Shown here: positions 15,395-25,392 of the stretch, piece by piece | Numbering within the stretch: position 1 is the first letter of the stretch | Layout: each line of letters begins with the position of its first letter | Source: Pedobacter miscanthi | GTDB taxonomy: Bacteria > Bacteroidota > Bacteroidia > Sphingobacteriales > Sphingobacteriaceae | Assembly (NCBI RefSeq): GCF_003315595.1 | Contig: NZ_QNQU01000007.1 | Coordinates: 62,001 to 126,000 of the forward strand | Length of the DNA: 64,000 bases | Direction: 5' to 3' | Notes under the pieces: model-generated | What the model was told of the DNA's origin: nothing | What the model saw: only the letters and a program-made list of their open reading frames with translations | Database searches by the model: none | Made by a program: the position numbers and the translations under genes

Positions 15395-18300
15395 TTAAGG
15401 TACTTTTAGTGCAGAGTCCATTTCAAACAGAAATTCAGGCTGACTTGAGGTGAAGTGACCTGTAAACTGCCAGTTGCCACTACCCTGAATCACCTTGACC
15501 ACCAGCTGGTTCCAGCCCTGATGAAGTTTAAGTGCGTGCGCAACGGCTTTCCCTCCCTCTAATGGCCCTGTCCTTATGTTTTTAGCAACTTCTTTTCCAT
15601 TGAGCCAAACTTTAACTGCATCATCTGCAGACACTTCCAGATCTACAACCGGCATATTTGGTTCAATGAGCAGGTTATCCAAAGGACGTGGGCTAAACAT
15701 CCAAAAACTGATGTAAGCTTCAGCATCCTGTTTAGATCCCTCAAAATTCATTTTCTTAAAATCAAAAATCCCATTTTCACTATTAACCCTGCTCCATGTT
15801 TTTGACAGACTTTTTGCACCATCCAAAGCTTTGCCGAACTCACTCGGATCTAAGCTATCCTTTTCACCAGCATCATTTATTGAGGTAATCGGAAAACTTC
15901 CCAGCATCAATCCTGAAACGATGGTTCCCGTTTTGAGAACGGGTTTATCCGTTTGGTTAATTTTTTCTATGGTTAACCCGAGGTTACCAAGGAAAGTACC
16001 GATTGCCTCCTCTGCTTTTGAGGTGCGTGGTTCTACTGAAAGTGTGGTTACAAATAATTTGCCTTTGCCCATATTTTTCCTGATCAGTACTGCTCCAGAA
16101 GGTTTGGCTTCGAGCTCAGACCTTAAAACCATCGCTGTCTTTGCGTATTCGTCCTGTTTATTCCATTTCAACCAATCGGTATTATTAGCCCTCAATAAAA
16201 CAGCACTTTGCTCAGTAAGTGGGCCCGCTAAACAATTATTTACCGCATCAGATGGTCTTAACTCTGAAAAATAAAGACTTTTGGCATCCAGCCCGGCAGT
16301 CACGGGATCTTTGACAACAGGTAACAGCGAAGAAGCTGATCTGTTGTTTAGTTCAAGTTTCGCAGGCAGAAGAGCACTCAGTTCCCTCTGTTTGGAAACA
16401 ACAGGGTTCAGCACAAGCACAGTACCTCCGTTTGTGTATACGCTGTTGATTAAAGGTAGGTTCTCAATCCCCGGAGGATAAGCTCCGTCTATGATCAGCA
16501 GATCCGGAACACCAGACTCAGTGGAAGTTGTTTTTAAGCCGATTAATTTGAGTTTTAATGCCAATGTGCTTCCCTTTGAACCAATTATACTAACAGATTT
16601 GAGCGGCTCTGGCGCCATTTTCGGTGCCATCGCATTACTCAGGTAAGCCAATTTTGCCGGTTTTGCCGGCTCGGCACTGGCATCCCTTATCGCATCGAAC
16701 AGTGGCCAGGTCTGGTATAAGGGTAAGGAGCTGTCATATCCGGGGTTTAGTGTAGTACTATAAGGTCCTAATCTTTCCGGCTGCACGCCTGGCTTACCTT
16801 CAATGAAAGAAGTAAAGAAAATTCCATCATTCAATGTCGGTGCCTTTGTTTTATCATTTAAACCTAATGGAAGCGGCTTAAGCCCATACCAGGCAAGGTT
16901 AAATACACTCCTATAGGCAGCATTGTATTTCGCCTGTGTAACCAGGGAGTTATAAGATGACGCTGCTACCCCTTCCATCCTACCTTCAAAAGATTCATAG
17001 GCCCGATTACCGTTAGTCTGGGAAACCTGCTCCGGTGTTCCATAATAAGCATTACCCGCTTCCCCTACTCCCCATGGCTTTGCGCTTTTACTCCCGCGCT
17101 CCATCGCTGCATTTCCGCCATAATGCACAAGATATACAGGCAGATTACCTTCACCATCGTCTTCACCGTCAGCAGAGATCCATGAACGTGTGGGATCTGT
17201 TTTCCTGCAAATATCCGCCCATATTTTATAGTATTTAACCAGATTTTCTTTCATTCCGGGCGGATTGCGCATTACACCACGGACTATGGGCATTACCTCA
17301 TTAGAAATACTCCACCCGATTACACTTGGATGGTTTCGGTCTCTAAGTATTAGTTCGGTAAGATGGTTTTCAGAATCCCTCCAATAAGCAGGGTCGTCCA
17401 ATTTTGGTCCACCATCGCTCGCCCAGACCGCTGTTTCGTCTAAAACAAGGATCCCCATCTCATCTGCCACATCCATATAAAATGATGGATAAGGCTGGGC
17501 ATGAAGACGTACAGCGTTTAAATTTGCAGCTTTCATTGCGGTGTACCAGGCATATGGATACCTGCGTGTCATTTGCGGAATCCCCATAAAATGCCATGAA
17601 TCTCCTTTCATCACAAACGGTTTTCCGTTTAGCAAAAACTCATTCCCCTTAAGACCAGTCTGCCTCCATCCAAAGCGGCTGTATTTACTATCCAATATTT
17701 TGTTGTCAGCACTGGTTTTTATGACCAGGCCATATAGATTAGGTGCCGAGGGTGTCCAGGATTTTAGTTCATTGTTCACCTGAGCAGATAAAATAATCTT
17801 TGCATTTCCCTTAGCGGGTACTTCTACCGAAACAGTTGGAATGGTGAGCGCAGGTTTGCGTTCTAAAGCTGAACTTGGAACCATAATTGTCAGCGGGTCT
17901 TTACCTGTATTTGAAATCCATTTAAACACATCTGCATTTAACGTTACTCTCTTTTTCTGGTCAGTATTATTCATCAATGTTACCTCTGCTTCAAGCTTCC
18001 TCTGATCTAACAGCGGCTTGATATATACATCTGTTACCCTGATTTCAGGTACAGCCAAAAGATATACATCCTGCCAAATCCCTGCAATATGCTGCCCCCA
18101 AAAAGAGCCAGCCTGGTAAGTCCTTCTTCCAAAACCACTTCGTTTATCAAATAATGAGGGTTTTCTTATGCCTATCATCAATTCATTTTCTTTACCTGAT
18201 AATACCGCCTGGGTAACGTCAATGTCAAATGGAAGAAAGATACCGAAGTGTCCTCCTACTTCTTTTCCATTTAATAATATCCTTGCATCACCAGCTACTG

Positions 18301-18754
18301 CTTCAAAGTGAAGGATAATCCGTTGCCCTTTCCAGGCAGCAGGAACATTAACTTTCCTGCGCACCCAGCCCATTTTTACTTTTTCCCAGTTTGCCGGATA
18401 GCTTGGGAAGGTTCTGAAATCCCCGCCCTGTCCGTTCTTATCAGCGAAACTGTTCACATTCCAGGGGGAAGGGATCCTGATTACTGCTTTTTCCCACTCA
18501 CCGTTCTTAGGAGCAGTAAGCTCCGGAGGGGCATCGATCCCCTCTTCAAAATCCGCTGGCAGTGCTATAGGCTGAAATTGCCAGGAGCCGTTTAAACACA
18601 ACTCCTGCCTATATGGTTTCTCAACTGTCTTCACCCAATTGTCGCTTGGTGCAAACTCAGCAGAGAAGGTTTTAGGTTTCTGTTGCCCCTCACTTGTAAA
18701 TGGTAATAAGAGTGCAGCTATGCCCCATACCAGAGTATTCTTAATGCTATTCAT
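15395..18754 (-). CDS. secreted glycoside hydrolase family 2 enzyme
   Basis: About 1119 residues from ATG 18754, which gives a clean signal peptide (MNSIKNTLVWGIAALLLPFT). Order: GH2 sugar-binding jelly roll (about 45-225), Ig-like domain (about 235-345), TIM barrel (about 350-690), then a Rossmann/GATase-like segment and a final beta-sandwich with DDAVKVWLNGKEVAKN. The acid/base Glu486 lies in SNEV and the nucleophile Glu565 in GVGEAG, both expected for GH2. Family members cleave beta-galactosides, beta-glucuronides, beta-mannosides and others; the substrate is not readable. Probably periplasmic. Last enzyme of the operon that begins near 35741. Confidence 0.9.
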   Translation of the reverse strand: MNSIKNTLVWGIAALLLPFTSEGQQKPKTFSAEFAPSDNWVKTVEKPYRQELCLNGSWQFQPIALPADFEEGIDAPPELTAPKNGEWEKAVIRIPSPWNVNSFADKNGQGGDFRTFPSYPANWEKVKMGWVRRKVNVPAAWKGQRIILHFEAVAGDARILLNGKEVGGHFGIFLPFDIDVTQAVLSGKENELMIGIRKPSLFDKRSGFGRRTYQAGSFWGQHIAGIWQDVYLLAVPEIRVTDVYIKPLLDQRKLEAEVTLMNNTDQKKRVTLNADVFKWISNTGKDPLTIMVPSSALERKPALTIPTVSVEVPAKGNAKIILSAQVNNELKSWTPSAPNLYGLVIKTSADNKILDSKYSRFGWRQTGLKGNEFLLNGKPFVMKGDSWHFMGIPQMTRRYPYAWYTAMKAANLNAVRLHAQPYPSFYMDVADEMGILVLDETAVWASDGGPKLDDPAYWRDSENHLTELILRDRNHPSVIGWSISNEVMPIVRGVMRNPPGMKENLVKYYKIWADICRKTDPTRSWISADGEDDGEGNLPVYLVHYGGNAAMERGSKSAKPWGVGEAGNAYYGTPEQVSQTNGNRAYESFEGRMEGVAASSYNSLVTQAKYNAAYRSVFNLAWYGLKPLPLGLNDKTKAPTLNDGIFFTSFIEGKPGVQPERLGPYSTTLNPGYDSSLPLYQTWPLFDAIRDASAEPAKPAKLAYLSNAMAPKMAPEPLKSVSIIGSKGSTLALKLKLIGLKTTSTESGVPDLLIIDGAYPPGIENLPLINSVYTNGGTVLVLNPVVSKQRELSALLPAKLELNNRSASSLLPVVKDPVTAGLDAKSLYFSELRPSDAVNNCLAGPLTEQSAVLLRANNTDWLKWNKQDEYAKTAMVLRSELEAKPSGAVLIRKNMGKGKLFVTTLSVEPRTSKAEEAIGTFLGNLGLTIEKINQTDKPVLKTGTIVSGLMLGSFPITSINDAGEKDSLDPSEFGKALDGAKSLSKTWSRVNSENGIFDFKKMNFEGSKQDAEAYISFWMFSPRPLDNLLIEPNMPVVDLEVSADDAVKVWLNGKEVAKNIRTGPLEGGKAVAHALKLHQGWNQLVVKVIQGSGNWQFTGHFTSSQPEFLFEMDSALKVP

Positions 18755-18954
18755 TAGTTTAAATCTAAAAATCAATGCCCATCAAAACATTGGCTGTCTA
18801 CACTCTCGAAAACTTCTTACCTTCTCAGTCCATAGTCATCCGAAGGGTACATATCAAGTTAATCACCGATAAGTCTTTTAAAGAGACTTCTTTTTTCGTG
18901 GATATACCTACGCGGTATAAGTTCCAGCATATATGTTGGGCATATTCCCGTTGC

Positions 18955-20454
18955 TTACTGCTGCTGATACTTAATCACACAGTATAAATTAAGATCCGAA
19001 GTTCCATCGTTTGGCGCCTTAAGAGCTACCAACACTCCATTTATCAGAACTGATTTTGGAAGCGTCCTGATCAGTCCCCGTTTGCCGTCACTGGTTACAA
19101 AACCATATACCTGGTCCCAACTCATTGGTCCTGCAACCGTATTCTGTTCTTCCTTGATTCCCTGTAAAAAGACATCAAACTCATTATCATGGGTTAGCAG
19201 GTCAAAGTCGGTAGCAGTAATCTTGTTCTTCCCTGTTACATTGTCCAATCTGCGGAAATAAGTGGTTTTAAGCGATTTGCCGGGAAGAGACTTTGCTGCC
19301 TGCCACATCTGGCGGATACCTTGCCTAAGATCTAATACTTTACGGAATGTCAGCGCTCCTTCACCCGCACCCCAATAAGGATTAGCCATTAGCGTACCTG
19401 TTAGGTTGGTAAATGTAGCAGGATCAGAATATGCTCCCTTAACCGATGCTACCCAAAGCAGGTTATTGGTGGTGCTTGTAAGGACAAGCCCCTTGGCTGC
19501 AAACTCTGCCCTATTTGCGTTTACAAAGTTAGTCGCTGTTACTGTGGTATTGGTTGCATAGGTAACCGTTTTTGTTATCCCTGCGACCGTAATTGTTCCG
19601 GTTCCACTGGTTCCAAGCAGGGCTAAACCAGCTTGTCTGGAACCTATATAGGAGTATCCCAAAACAGTTGTATCTGCAGGAGATACCAGATAGTAATTAG
19701 CCGCAAGCATTGCTGATTTTGGATCTGTCGAAGCCGCTCTTGGAAAATAACCGGCAAAGTCAAATTTATCGGCATTTATCAGTGCATCAGTTAAGATCCC
19801 CACGTCTGCCCGCAGGTCCAAAGAATAAAATGTACCTCTTTTATTCTGGTAACGCACATTATTGTCAGGCCTCCCATTACTGATAATATCGAAGCTTTCC
19901 TGATTGCCGATTCCGTTCAGATCCTGTTTTAACCAGGAAAGATTAGCCACTTTGAGCAACTTACCATTGGTACTCCCCTTTTTTATCACCTGAAAGTTGT
20001 CATAACTCTGTCCTGCATAATTGCTCTCATTTTGAAAGGTGAAGACTGGATTTACCGTTGTTAGCGGAATAATGGAGTCATCAATCCGATAGGCATAATA
20101 AACGACGACTTTTTTGATGTCCGCTCTGAAATTACCGGCCTCATCTATTGCATTCTCCGGTTCTGTCCTTATTACATGCGACAAAAGTGAAAAAACATCA
20201 GTATTGGTTGTTACAGTGAATTTAGTGAGCGGTAATTCTGATGAAACTGTCAGTTGGTAGACCACATCGCTGCCCTGCTCATAATCTTTCAAAGGACCTG
20301 TCTGAATGGACTGTCCGCCAACTACGACAGTGTTTTTTTCGGCATACCGGAATACCTGTGGCTGTAAGGAAACTGAAGACTTTTCTTCCTTTTTACATGC
20401 ACCGAAAAGTAAAATGAACAAAAGAATACCAAGGTTAATTAATCTCCTTTTCAT
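18955..20454 (-). CDS. SusE/F-position surface lipoprotein, unknown family
   Basis: A 499-residue protein with lipoprotein signal MKRRLINLGILLFILLFGAC followed by KKEEK. It directly follows the SusD gene by 39 nt, the usual place of SusE/SusF-type glycan-binding lipoproteins. A recognisable domain name is lacking. The sequence alternates short beta strands and Ser/Thr-rich stretches, in line with Ig-like and sandwich modules. The middle part (about 170-330) mentions YFPRAASTDPKSAMLAANYY, and the C terminus is a separate beta-rich module. Function as surface carbohydrate binding is inferred from context only. A 200-nt gap separates it from the GH2 gene. Confidence 0.75.
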   Translation of the reverse strand: MKRRLINLGILLFILLFGACKKEEKSSVSLQPQVFRYAEKNTVVVGGQSIQTGPLKDYEQGSDVVYQLTVSSELPLTKFTVTTNTDVFSLLSHVIRTEPENAIDEAGNFRADIKKVVVYYAYRIDDSIIPLTTVNPVFTFQNESNYAGQSYDNFQVIKKGSTNGKLLKVANLSWLKQDLNGIGNQESFDIISNGRPDNNVRYQNKRGTFYSLDLRADVGILTDALINADKFDFAGYFPRAASTDPKSAMLAANYYLVSPADTTVLGYSYIGSRQAGLALLGTSGTGTITVAGITKTVTYATNTTVTATNFVNANRAEFAAKGLVLTSTTNNLLWVASVKGAYSDPATFTNLTGTLMANPYWGAGEGALTFRKVLDLRQGIRQMWQAAKSLPGKSLKTTYFRRLDNVTGKNKITATDFDLLTHDNEFDVFLQGIKEEQNTVAGPMSWDQVYGFVTSDGKRGLIRTLPKSVLINGVLVALKAPNDGTSDLNLYCVIKYQQQ

Positions 20455-20493
20455 ATCTTATATTTTAATTATTTTATCTGAAATAAATGTCAA

Positions 20494-22188
20494 TTATTGG
20501 TTTATACCAGCGTTATATACCGGAAAGTACCAACTGGCAGGATTACGGTATTTTGCTATTATCGAAGCCCGCATCCCTTCGGGATATTTCCTGGCAACCA
20601 GTTTCCCGAGAAAATCCGGATCTGTACTCCGTTTGGCAAATCTTACCAGGTCAAACCAGCGGCGCCCCTCAAAAGCGAGTTCCAGTGCACCCTCATCGAG
20701 TATCAGTCTATCAACCTGCTTTACCATATCCCCCCCTTTAGGATCCAGGCTTAATGGATATACACCTACCCGGTACCGCGTTCCTTTTGCCACATAAGCA
20801 TAGTTCGCAAAGCCATTAAAATTTAGAAGTGCTTGTGATGGCAGGCCGATATTGTTTAATATCTCTGAAATTAAAAGGCATAATGTGCCATCGCGGTAAA
20901 GGATATAATACATATCATTGTTACTATAAGCATCATTTATGAGCAGATCTTTCATGGTTGATACCCCATTTACCCGGTTTTTGGTCAAAAACTTAAAAAT
21001 AAGGGTATCCTGCCCGGATACAAAGTAAGATCCTCCCGCTCCTCTGATATAATCTCCATATCCACCGATGATCAGGCTGCCATCCGCATTTACTGCGTCC
21101 TGTGGGCCATTTCCAAAGGTGTAACTTGGATTTATGAAATATCCAGCCTGCGTATTTTGGTAGGTCTGTAATATCGAGGGGGCACGCTTCCAACCTTCAA
21201 TAGCATTAGTGCTAGGTTTTAAAGCATATACGGCACCATTTTTATTACCTGTCCATTTGATCAGGCTATTAAACTGGTTTCTTGAACCATCGAAATTTAT
21301 GGTCAGTCCTACCATTCTCCCATAAACGTTTACATCGACCCTGTCGAATGCCTGATGCCAGTTCTGCCACTGCCCCGCGAACATATTGAAAGGCGCGGAC
21401 TCTATCGCCGTAGTTCTAGTGGGATTTGCCAGATCTGCCCCCGAATAGTAAGGCTGTATGGTGATCCATGCCTGGTTATAGTTTCCGGCATAGACATAAA
21501 GTTCAGCCAAAAGGATCCGTGAATTCCGCTGGTTGAACTGTCCTGCAAGATTTGCCTGATCTCCTCCTCCATAACCCGTCTCCTGACTCAGAAGTTGCAT
21601 TTTCGAAAGGTTTGCCTCACATTGGGCTGCAACTTTTCTCATGATATCGTCTCCATTCATTTTTGCAACACTTTTTATCTGTGTTGCATCAATGACACCC
21701 TCCTCTATATACGGAACGTCCCCCCAGATTTTTACCAGTTGAAGATAGGTCCATGCCCTGATATAGGTGACTTCCGCAATATTTAGGGAATACACGTTTG
21801 TGTTGTAAACCGGATCTATTTTTGCAACCTCTCCAAAATCATTGATTGCCTGATTGCAGGCAATAATTAACCTATAGAATTTCGAATAGTCCGTATATGG
21901 ATTCGAAGCGGTTACCCTGTTCTCTGCAATTTCACGCACATATTTATCCGCCCCACGGGCCGCAACAACCAGATCGGCCTGAGCTTCCCCAGCCAGATAC
22001 ATCTGGTCAACAAGCGGTTGCATCAAAGAATAAAGTCCATTGATGACATTGATTGCGTCGGTCGAATTTTTCATACTGTTACTTTTAAGTACAGCATCGC
22101 CCGGTTCCACCGTCATAAATTTTTTGCATGAGAAAGATGCAAGTATGATGAAGGCAACAACCAGAAATAATATTTTATTTGTTTTCAT
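20494..22188 (-). CDS. SusD/RagB family glycan-binding lipoprotein (pair 2)
   Basis: A 564-residue SusD-like protein with lipoprotein signal ending FSCKKFMTVEPGD. The N-terminal tetratricopeptide-like scaffold shows AEVTYIRAWTYLQLVKIWGDVPYI, and the C-terminal half ends with the family motif ELAFEGRRWFDLVRF followed by NPASWYFPV. SusD proteins sit as lids on their SusC partner and help capture oligosaccharides at the cell surface. The SusC partner lies 30 nt upstream. This is the second of two SusCD pairs in the same operon. Confidence 0.95.
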   Translation of the reverse strand: MKTNKILFLVVAFIILASFSCKKFMTVEPGDAVLKSNSMKNSTDAINVINGLYSLMQPLVDQMYLAGEAQADLVVAARGADKYVREIAENRVTASNPYTDYSKFYRLIIACNQAINDFGEVAKIDPVYNTNVYSLNIAEVTYIRAWTYLQLVKIWGDVPYIEEGVIDATQIKSVAKMNGDDIMRKVAAQCEANLSKMQLLSQETGYGGGDQANLAGQFNQRNSRILLAELYVYAGNYNQAWITIQPYYSGADLANPTRTTAIESAPFNMFAGQWQNWHQAFDRVDVNVYGRMVGLTINFDGSRNQFNSLIKWTGNKNGAVYALKPSTNAIEGWKRAPSILQTYQNTQAGYFINPSYTFGNGPQDAVNADGSLIIGGYGDYIRGAGGSYFVSGQDTLIFKFLTKNRVNGVSTMKDLLINDAYSNNDMYYILYRDGTLCLLISEILNNIGLPSQALLNFNGFANYAYVAKGTRYRVGVYPLSLDPKGGDMVKQVDRLILDEGALELAFEGRRWFDLVRFAKRSTDPDFLGKLVARKYPEGMRASIIAKYRNPASWYFPVYNAGINQ

Positions 22189-22218
22189 CTTTTAAAATTT
22201 AAAATTTTGAGCTTCGGT

Positions 22219-25200
22219 TTATAATCCCAGTTTGATGCCCAGCATAAAAGTTTTCGACTGTGGTACATTTCCAAAATCATATCCTCTCGAAAAGACATCC
22301 TGCCCCACAGTTACCTCGGGATCCCATCCCGAGTAATTTGTCCACCTCAACAGGTTGTATCCCGTCAGGTAAAGCTGTGCACTTCTTATAAAATGGTAAG
22401 GTTGCCTGATATTGTAAGCAAGCGTTAAGGCACGCATTTTTAGGTAAGAGCCGTCCTCGACAAAATATGATGATGCCCTTCTGTTATTAAGGGGGTCGCC
22501 ATAAGCGGTTGCCGGAATACCTGCAATATCACCTTCGGCAGACCATCTGCTAAGCGCGGTAACCGATTGGTTTTCGTATGCCGCACCATTCTCCAGTTTT
22601 GAACGCAATACATTGAATACATCATTTCCGTAGGAAAAAGAAAATATGGTACTCAGATCAAAGTTTTTGTAGGAAACCGATCCGTTAAACCCACCAAATA
22701 ATTTGGGATTAGGGTTTCCGATCACCTGTCTGTCTGCATTGCTGATCTTTCCGTCATGGTTGATATCCTCATATTCCACATCGCCTGCTTTTGCCACAGT
22801 TCCCATATCTGATACCAGTCCGGAAGCTGCTGCCTGTTGTGAGGTCGAAAACACTCCAAGGTATTTATAACCATAAAAAAGTCCTACGGCGCTACCTGTT
22901 TTGGCAATTGACTGATAACCATTAACCCCATCAATCACTGCTCCGTTGGGTAGGCTCAGAACCTTATTATTATATTTTGCAAGATTTACCCCGAGTGTCC
23001 AACGGACTTTTCTAAAATAACCGATCGTACCGAGCCCAAGTTCGAAACCTCGGTTATTTATAGAACCTTCATTTCCCCAATAAAATCCCTGTCCGTAAGC
23101 ACCATCGACAAGCTTTCTCACCAGCACATTATCTGTAGTGGTATTAAAATAATCAAAGTTTACAGTAAGCGCTTTTTTGAACAAGGAAATATCCAATCCA
23201 CCGTTGTAACTATTAGTGGTCTCCCACCTAACCTGGCTATTGCCCATAGACGTAGGTGCAAGACCCGGAAAGGCGCCATAAAATGCCTTATTGTAAAGAG
23301 AATACCTGGCATTTACCGGGATGTCCTGATTTGCTGTCTTACCGGCAGATGACCGTAGCGTCAGCTCATCAATAAAAGTATAAGCGTTCATCCATGGCTC
23401 TGACTTTAATTTCCAGCTAATATTTACATAAGGAAGTACTGCAAATGGAGTAGACCCAATGGTTAGTCCACCTGCATTTTCCCCGAATTTCGATGAAGCA
23501 TCAAAACGGATCCCCGCCTTAAGAAATAATTTTTCTCTAAAACCATACTCTGCATTGGCAAAAACTGCCATATTATGGTACTTGTCATCCGAACCGTTCG
23601 CCAATACCCTTGTACCGTCTCCAAGCGACTGGAAGGCATCATCTGTTGAGTGCCTTGAATAGCCATAAATGCTGCTAGCGCTTGCCAGCTCAGCGTTATA
23701 GCCGGCCAAAGCAGTCACACGGTGTTCTGCACTTAACTGTTTATTATAGCTTAGGGTATGTTCAAACCTGAGTACCTGATAACCGATAATCTGCTGTACA
23801 GAAGTACGGTCAAACCTTGGGTCAGAATTTAAGGGCACAAGGCCAATTGCGGGCGTAAAGCGGTCTTCTTCGAGCGACCTGTGATCTAAGGAAATCACAG
23901 CTTTGGTACTTAAAGAATTGTTAAAACTGTAATCCCCGTAAACACTTCCCATGATCCAAAAGTTCTTTTGGTTATTTTTGACACCTTTCACTACAGCCAT
24001 GGGATTACTTAAATTATCAAATGTAGGCTCCGTAAAAAACTCACTGTTCACCCCTGTGCTCTTTTGGATATATGGGGAGGTAATCGGCGGCTTTACCAAA
24101 CTGAGATAAAGTGGATTAACACCTTCATCAAAACCCTGATCCATTAAATTTTTCTCTGTCCTGCTAAAGGAAATATGGGTTCCTGCCTTAAAATTCTTCA
24201 ATATCTTAAAATCGAGATTAAACCTGGAAGTAAAGCGATTGGCCGACACTTCCCGGATATTTCCCTGTGCATCATTGTACCCTACCTGAAAAGAATATTT
24301 AGAGGTTGCATCTCCACCCCGTAAGTTGATATAAAAATCATTTGTAAGTGCATTCTGGGTGATCTCCCGCTGCCAGTTGGTGTTATTGCCATACTTCAGG
24401 TATTCTGAACTGGTGGGATTCAGATTAAAAAATGGAAACCTGGCCTGGATATCCTGGGCAGTGAGGCCCTGGGCATATAACCTTCCTGACAAGAATGGTA
24501 GGTACTCCGATGAACTCATCATTGGCAGTTCATTAAAACGGGTAGTTATTCCAGCCTGCACTGAAACATCCAGAAATGTCTTTCCGTTTGTTCCACCTTT
24601 TGTGGTAATTACAATGGCACCATTGGCCGCCCTGCTTCCATAAATACCTGCCGCTGAAACATCTTTTAAAATAGTCACGGATTCAACATCTTTGACATTG
24701 ACATCAGAAAGGCTGTTGTAAATATTGCCCGAAGATACCGATGCCTTAAAGATGGGATTATAAACCGGAACGCCATCCAATATGATCAGAGGCTCATTGG
24801 TGGTATATAAGGAACGTATTCCCCGAAGATTATACTTCACGCCTTCCCCAGGCGTTCCTGAATAGGCATTAGATTCCAGCCCTGCCACTTTCCCCTGGAG
24901 CAACTCCCCTAAATCCCGGGCTCGGTCATTGGTATTAAATACGACCCCATAAGCCCCGTGCAGGTCTTTTTCGTTAACGTTACCATAGGGCAGGTTAACA
25001 GTAGATTCACCTATATAAACATTCTCGGGAACTATTGTTATAGCAACTTTTTGCTGCCCCCCGAGTGGAAATTCCTTAAGCTGATAACCAGGATAGGAAA
25101 TTATCAATGTCCCGTATGCCGAGGGTACTTCAATTGAAAATGTACCGTCCGCTTTCGTATTCACATTTTTCAGGACAGAGCCCTTAATGGATACGTTAGC

Positions 25201-25323
25201 ATCCTTTAGTGGCTTCGATGAAAGGTAATCGATCACCAGACCCTCAATCTTCTGTCGGCTCTGGGCAGAAGAACTGCCGCAAACGAAGACCAATGAGATC
25301 AAAATGTATAAATATTTTAACAT
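22219..25323 (-). CDS. SusC/RagA TonB-dependent transporter (pair 2)
   Basis: A 1034-residue outer-membrane receptor. Signal peptide, then a carboxypeptidase-regulatory-like domain (about 25-95; IEGLVIDYLSSKPLKDANVS), a plug with LQGKVAGLES and the SusC signature LIILDGVPV, VESVTILKDVSAAGIYGSRAANG-type text, and a C-terminal barrel ending in FMLGIKLGL. The plug box and DUF4480-like N-extension are of the SusC type. It imports oligosaccharides through the outer membrane with energy from TonB. The plug is a little shorter than in pair 1. FAS1 genes lie directly upstream (70 nt). Confidence 0.95.
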   Translation of the reverse strand: MLKYLYILISLVFVCGSSSAQSRQKIEGLVIDYLSSKPLKDANVSIKGSVLKNVNTKADGTFSIEVPSAYGTLIISYPGYQLKEFPLGGQQKVAITIVPENVYIGESTVNLPYGNVNEKDLHGAYGVVFNTNDRARDLGELLQGKVAGLESNAYSGTPGEGVKYNLRGIRSLYTTNEPLIILDGVPVYNPIFKASVSSGNIYNSLSDVNVKDVESVTILKDVSAAGIYGSRAANGAIVITTKGGTNGKTFLDVSVQAGITTRFNELPMMSSSEYLPFLSGRLYAQGLTAQDIQARFPFFNLNPTSSEYLKYGNNTNWQREITQNALTNDFYINLRGGDATSKYSFQVGYNDAQGNIREVSANRFTSRFNLDFKILKNFKAGTHISFSRTEKNLMDQGFDEGVNPLYLSLVKPPITSPYIQKSTGVNSEFFTEPTFDNLSNPMAVVKGVKNNQKNFWIMGSVYGDYSFNNSLSTKAVISLDHRSLEEDRFTPAIGLVPLNSDPRFDRTSVQQIIGYQVLRFEHTLSYNKQLSAEHRVTALAGYNAELASASSIYGYSRHSTDDAFQSLGDGTRVLANGSDDKYHNMAVFANAEYGFREKLFLKAGIRFDASSKFGENAGGLTIGSTPFAVLPYVNISWKLKSEPWMNAYTFIDELTLRSSAGKTANQDIPVNARYSLYNKAFYGAFPGLAPTSMGNSQVRWETTNSYNGGLDISLFKKALTVNFDYFNTTTDNVLVRKLVDGAYGQGFYWGNEGSINNRGFELGLGTIGYFRKVRWTLGVNLAKYNNKVLSLPNGAVIDGVNGYQSIAKTGSAVGLFYGYKYLGVFSTSQQAAASGLVSDMGTVAKAGDVEYEDINHDGKISNADRQVIGNPNPKLFGGFNGSVSYKNFDLSTIFSFSYGNDVFNVLRSKLENGAAYENQSVTALSRWSAEGDIAGIPATAYGDPLNNRRASSYFVEDGSYLKMRALTLAYNIRQPYHFIRSAQLYLTGYNLLRWTNYSGWDPEVTVGQDVFSRGYDFGNVPQSKTFMLGIKLGL

Positions 25324-25392
25324 GTGTATTTTTTTAAATAATCAATATTGTTAGCAATCACCTTTATTCTTTCAATTTGCTTTTGGCTTACC

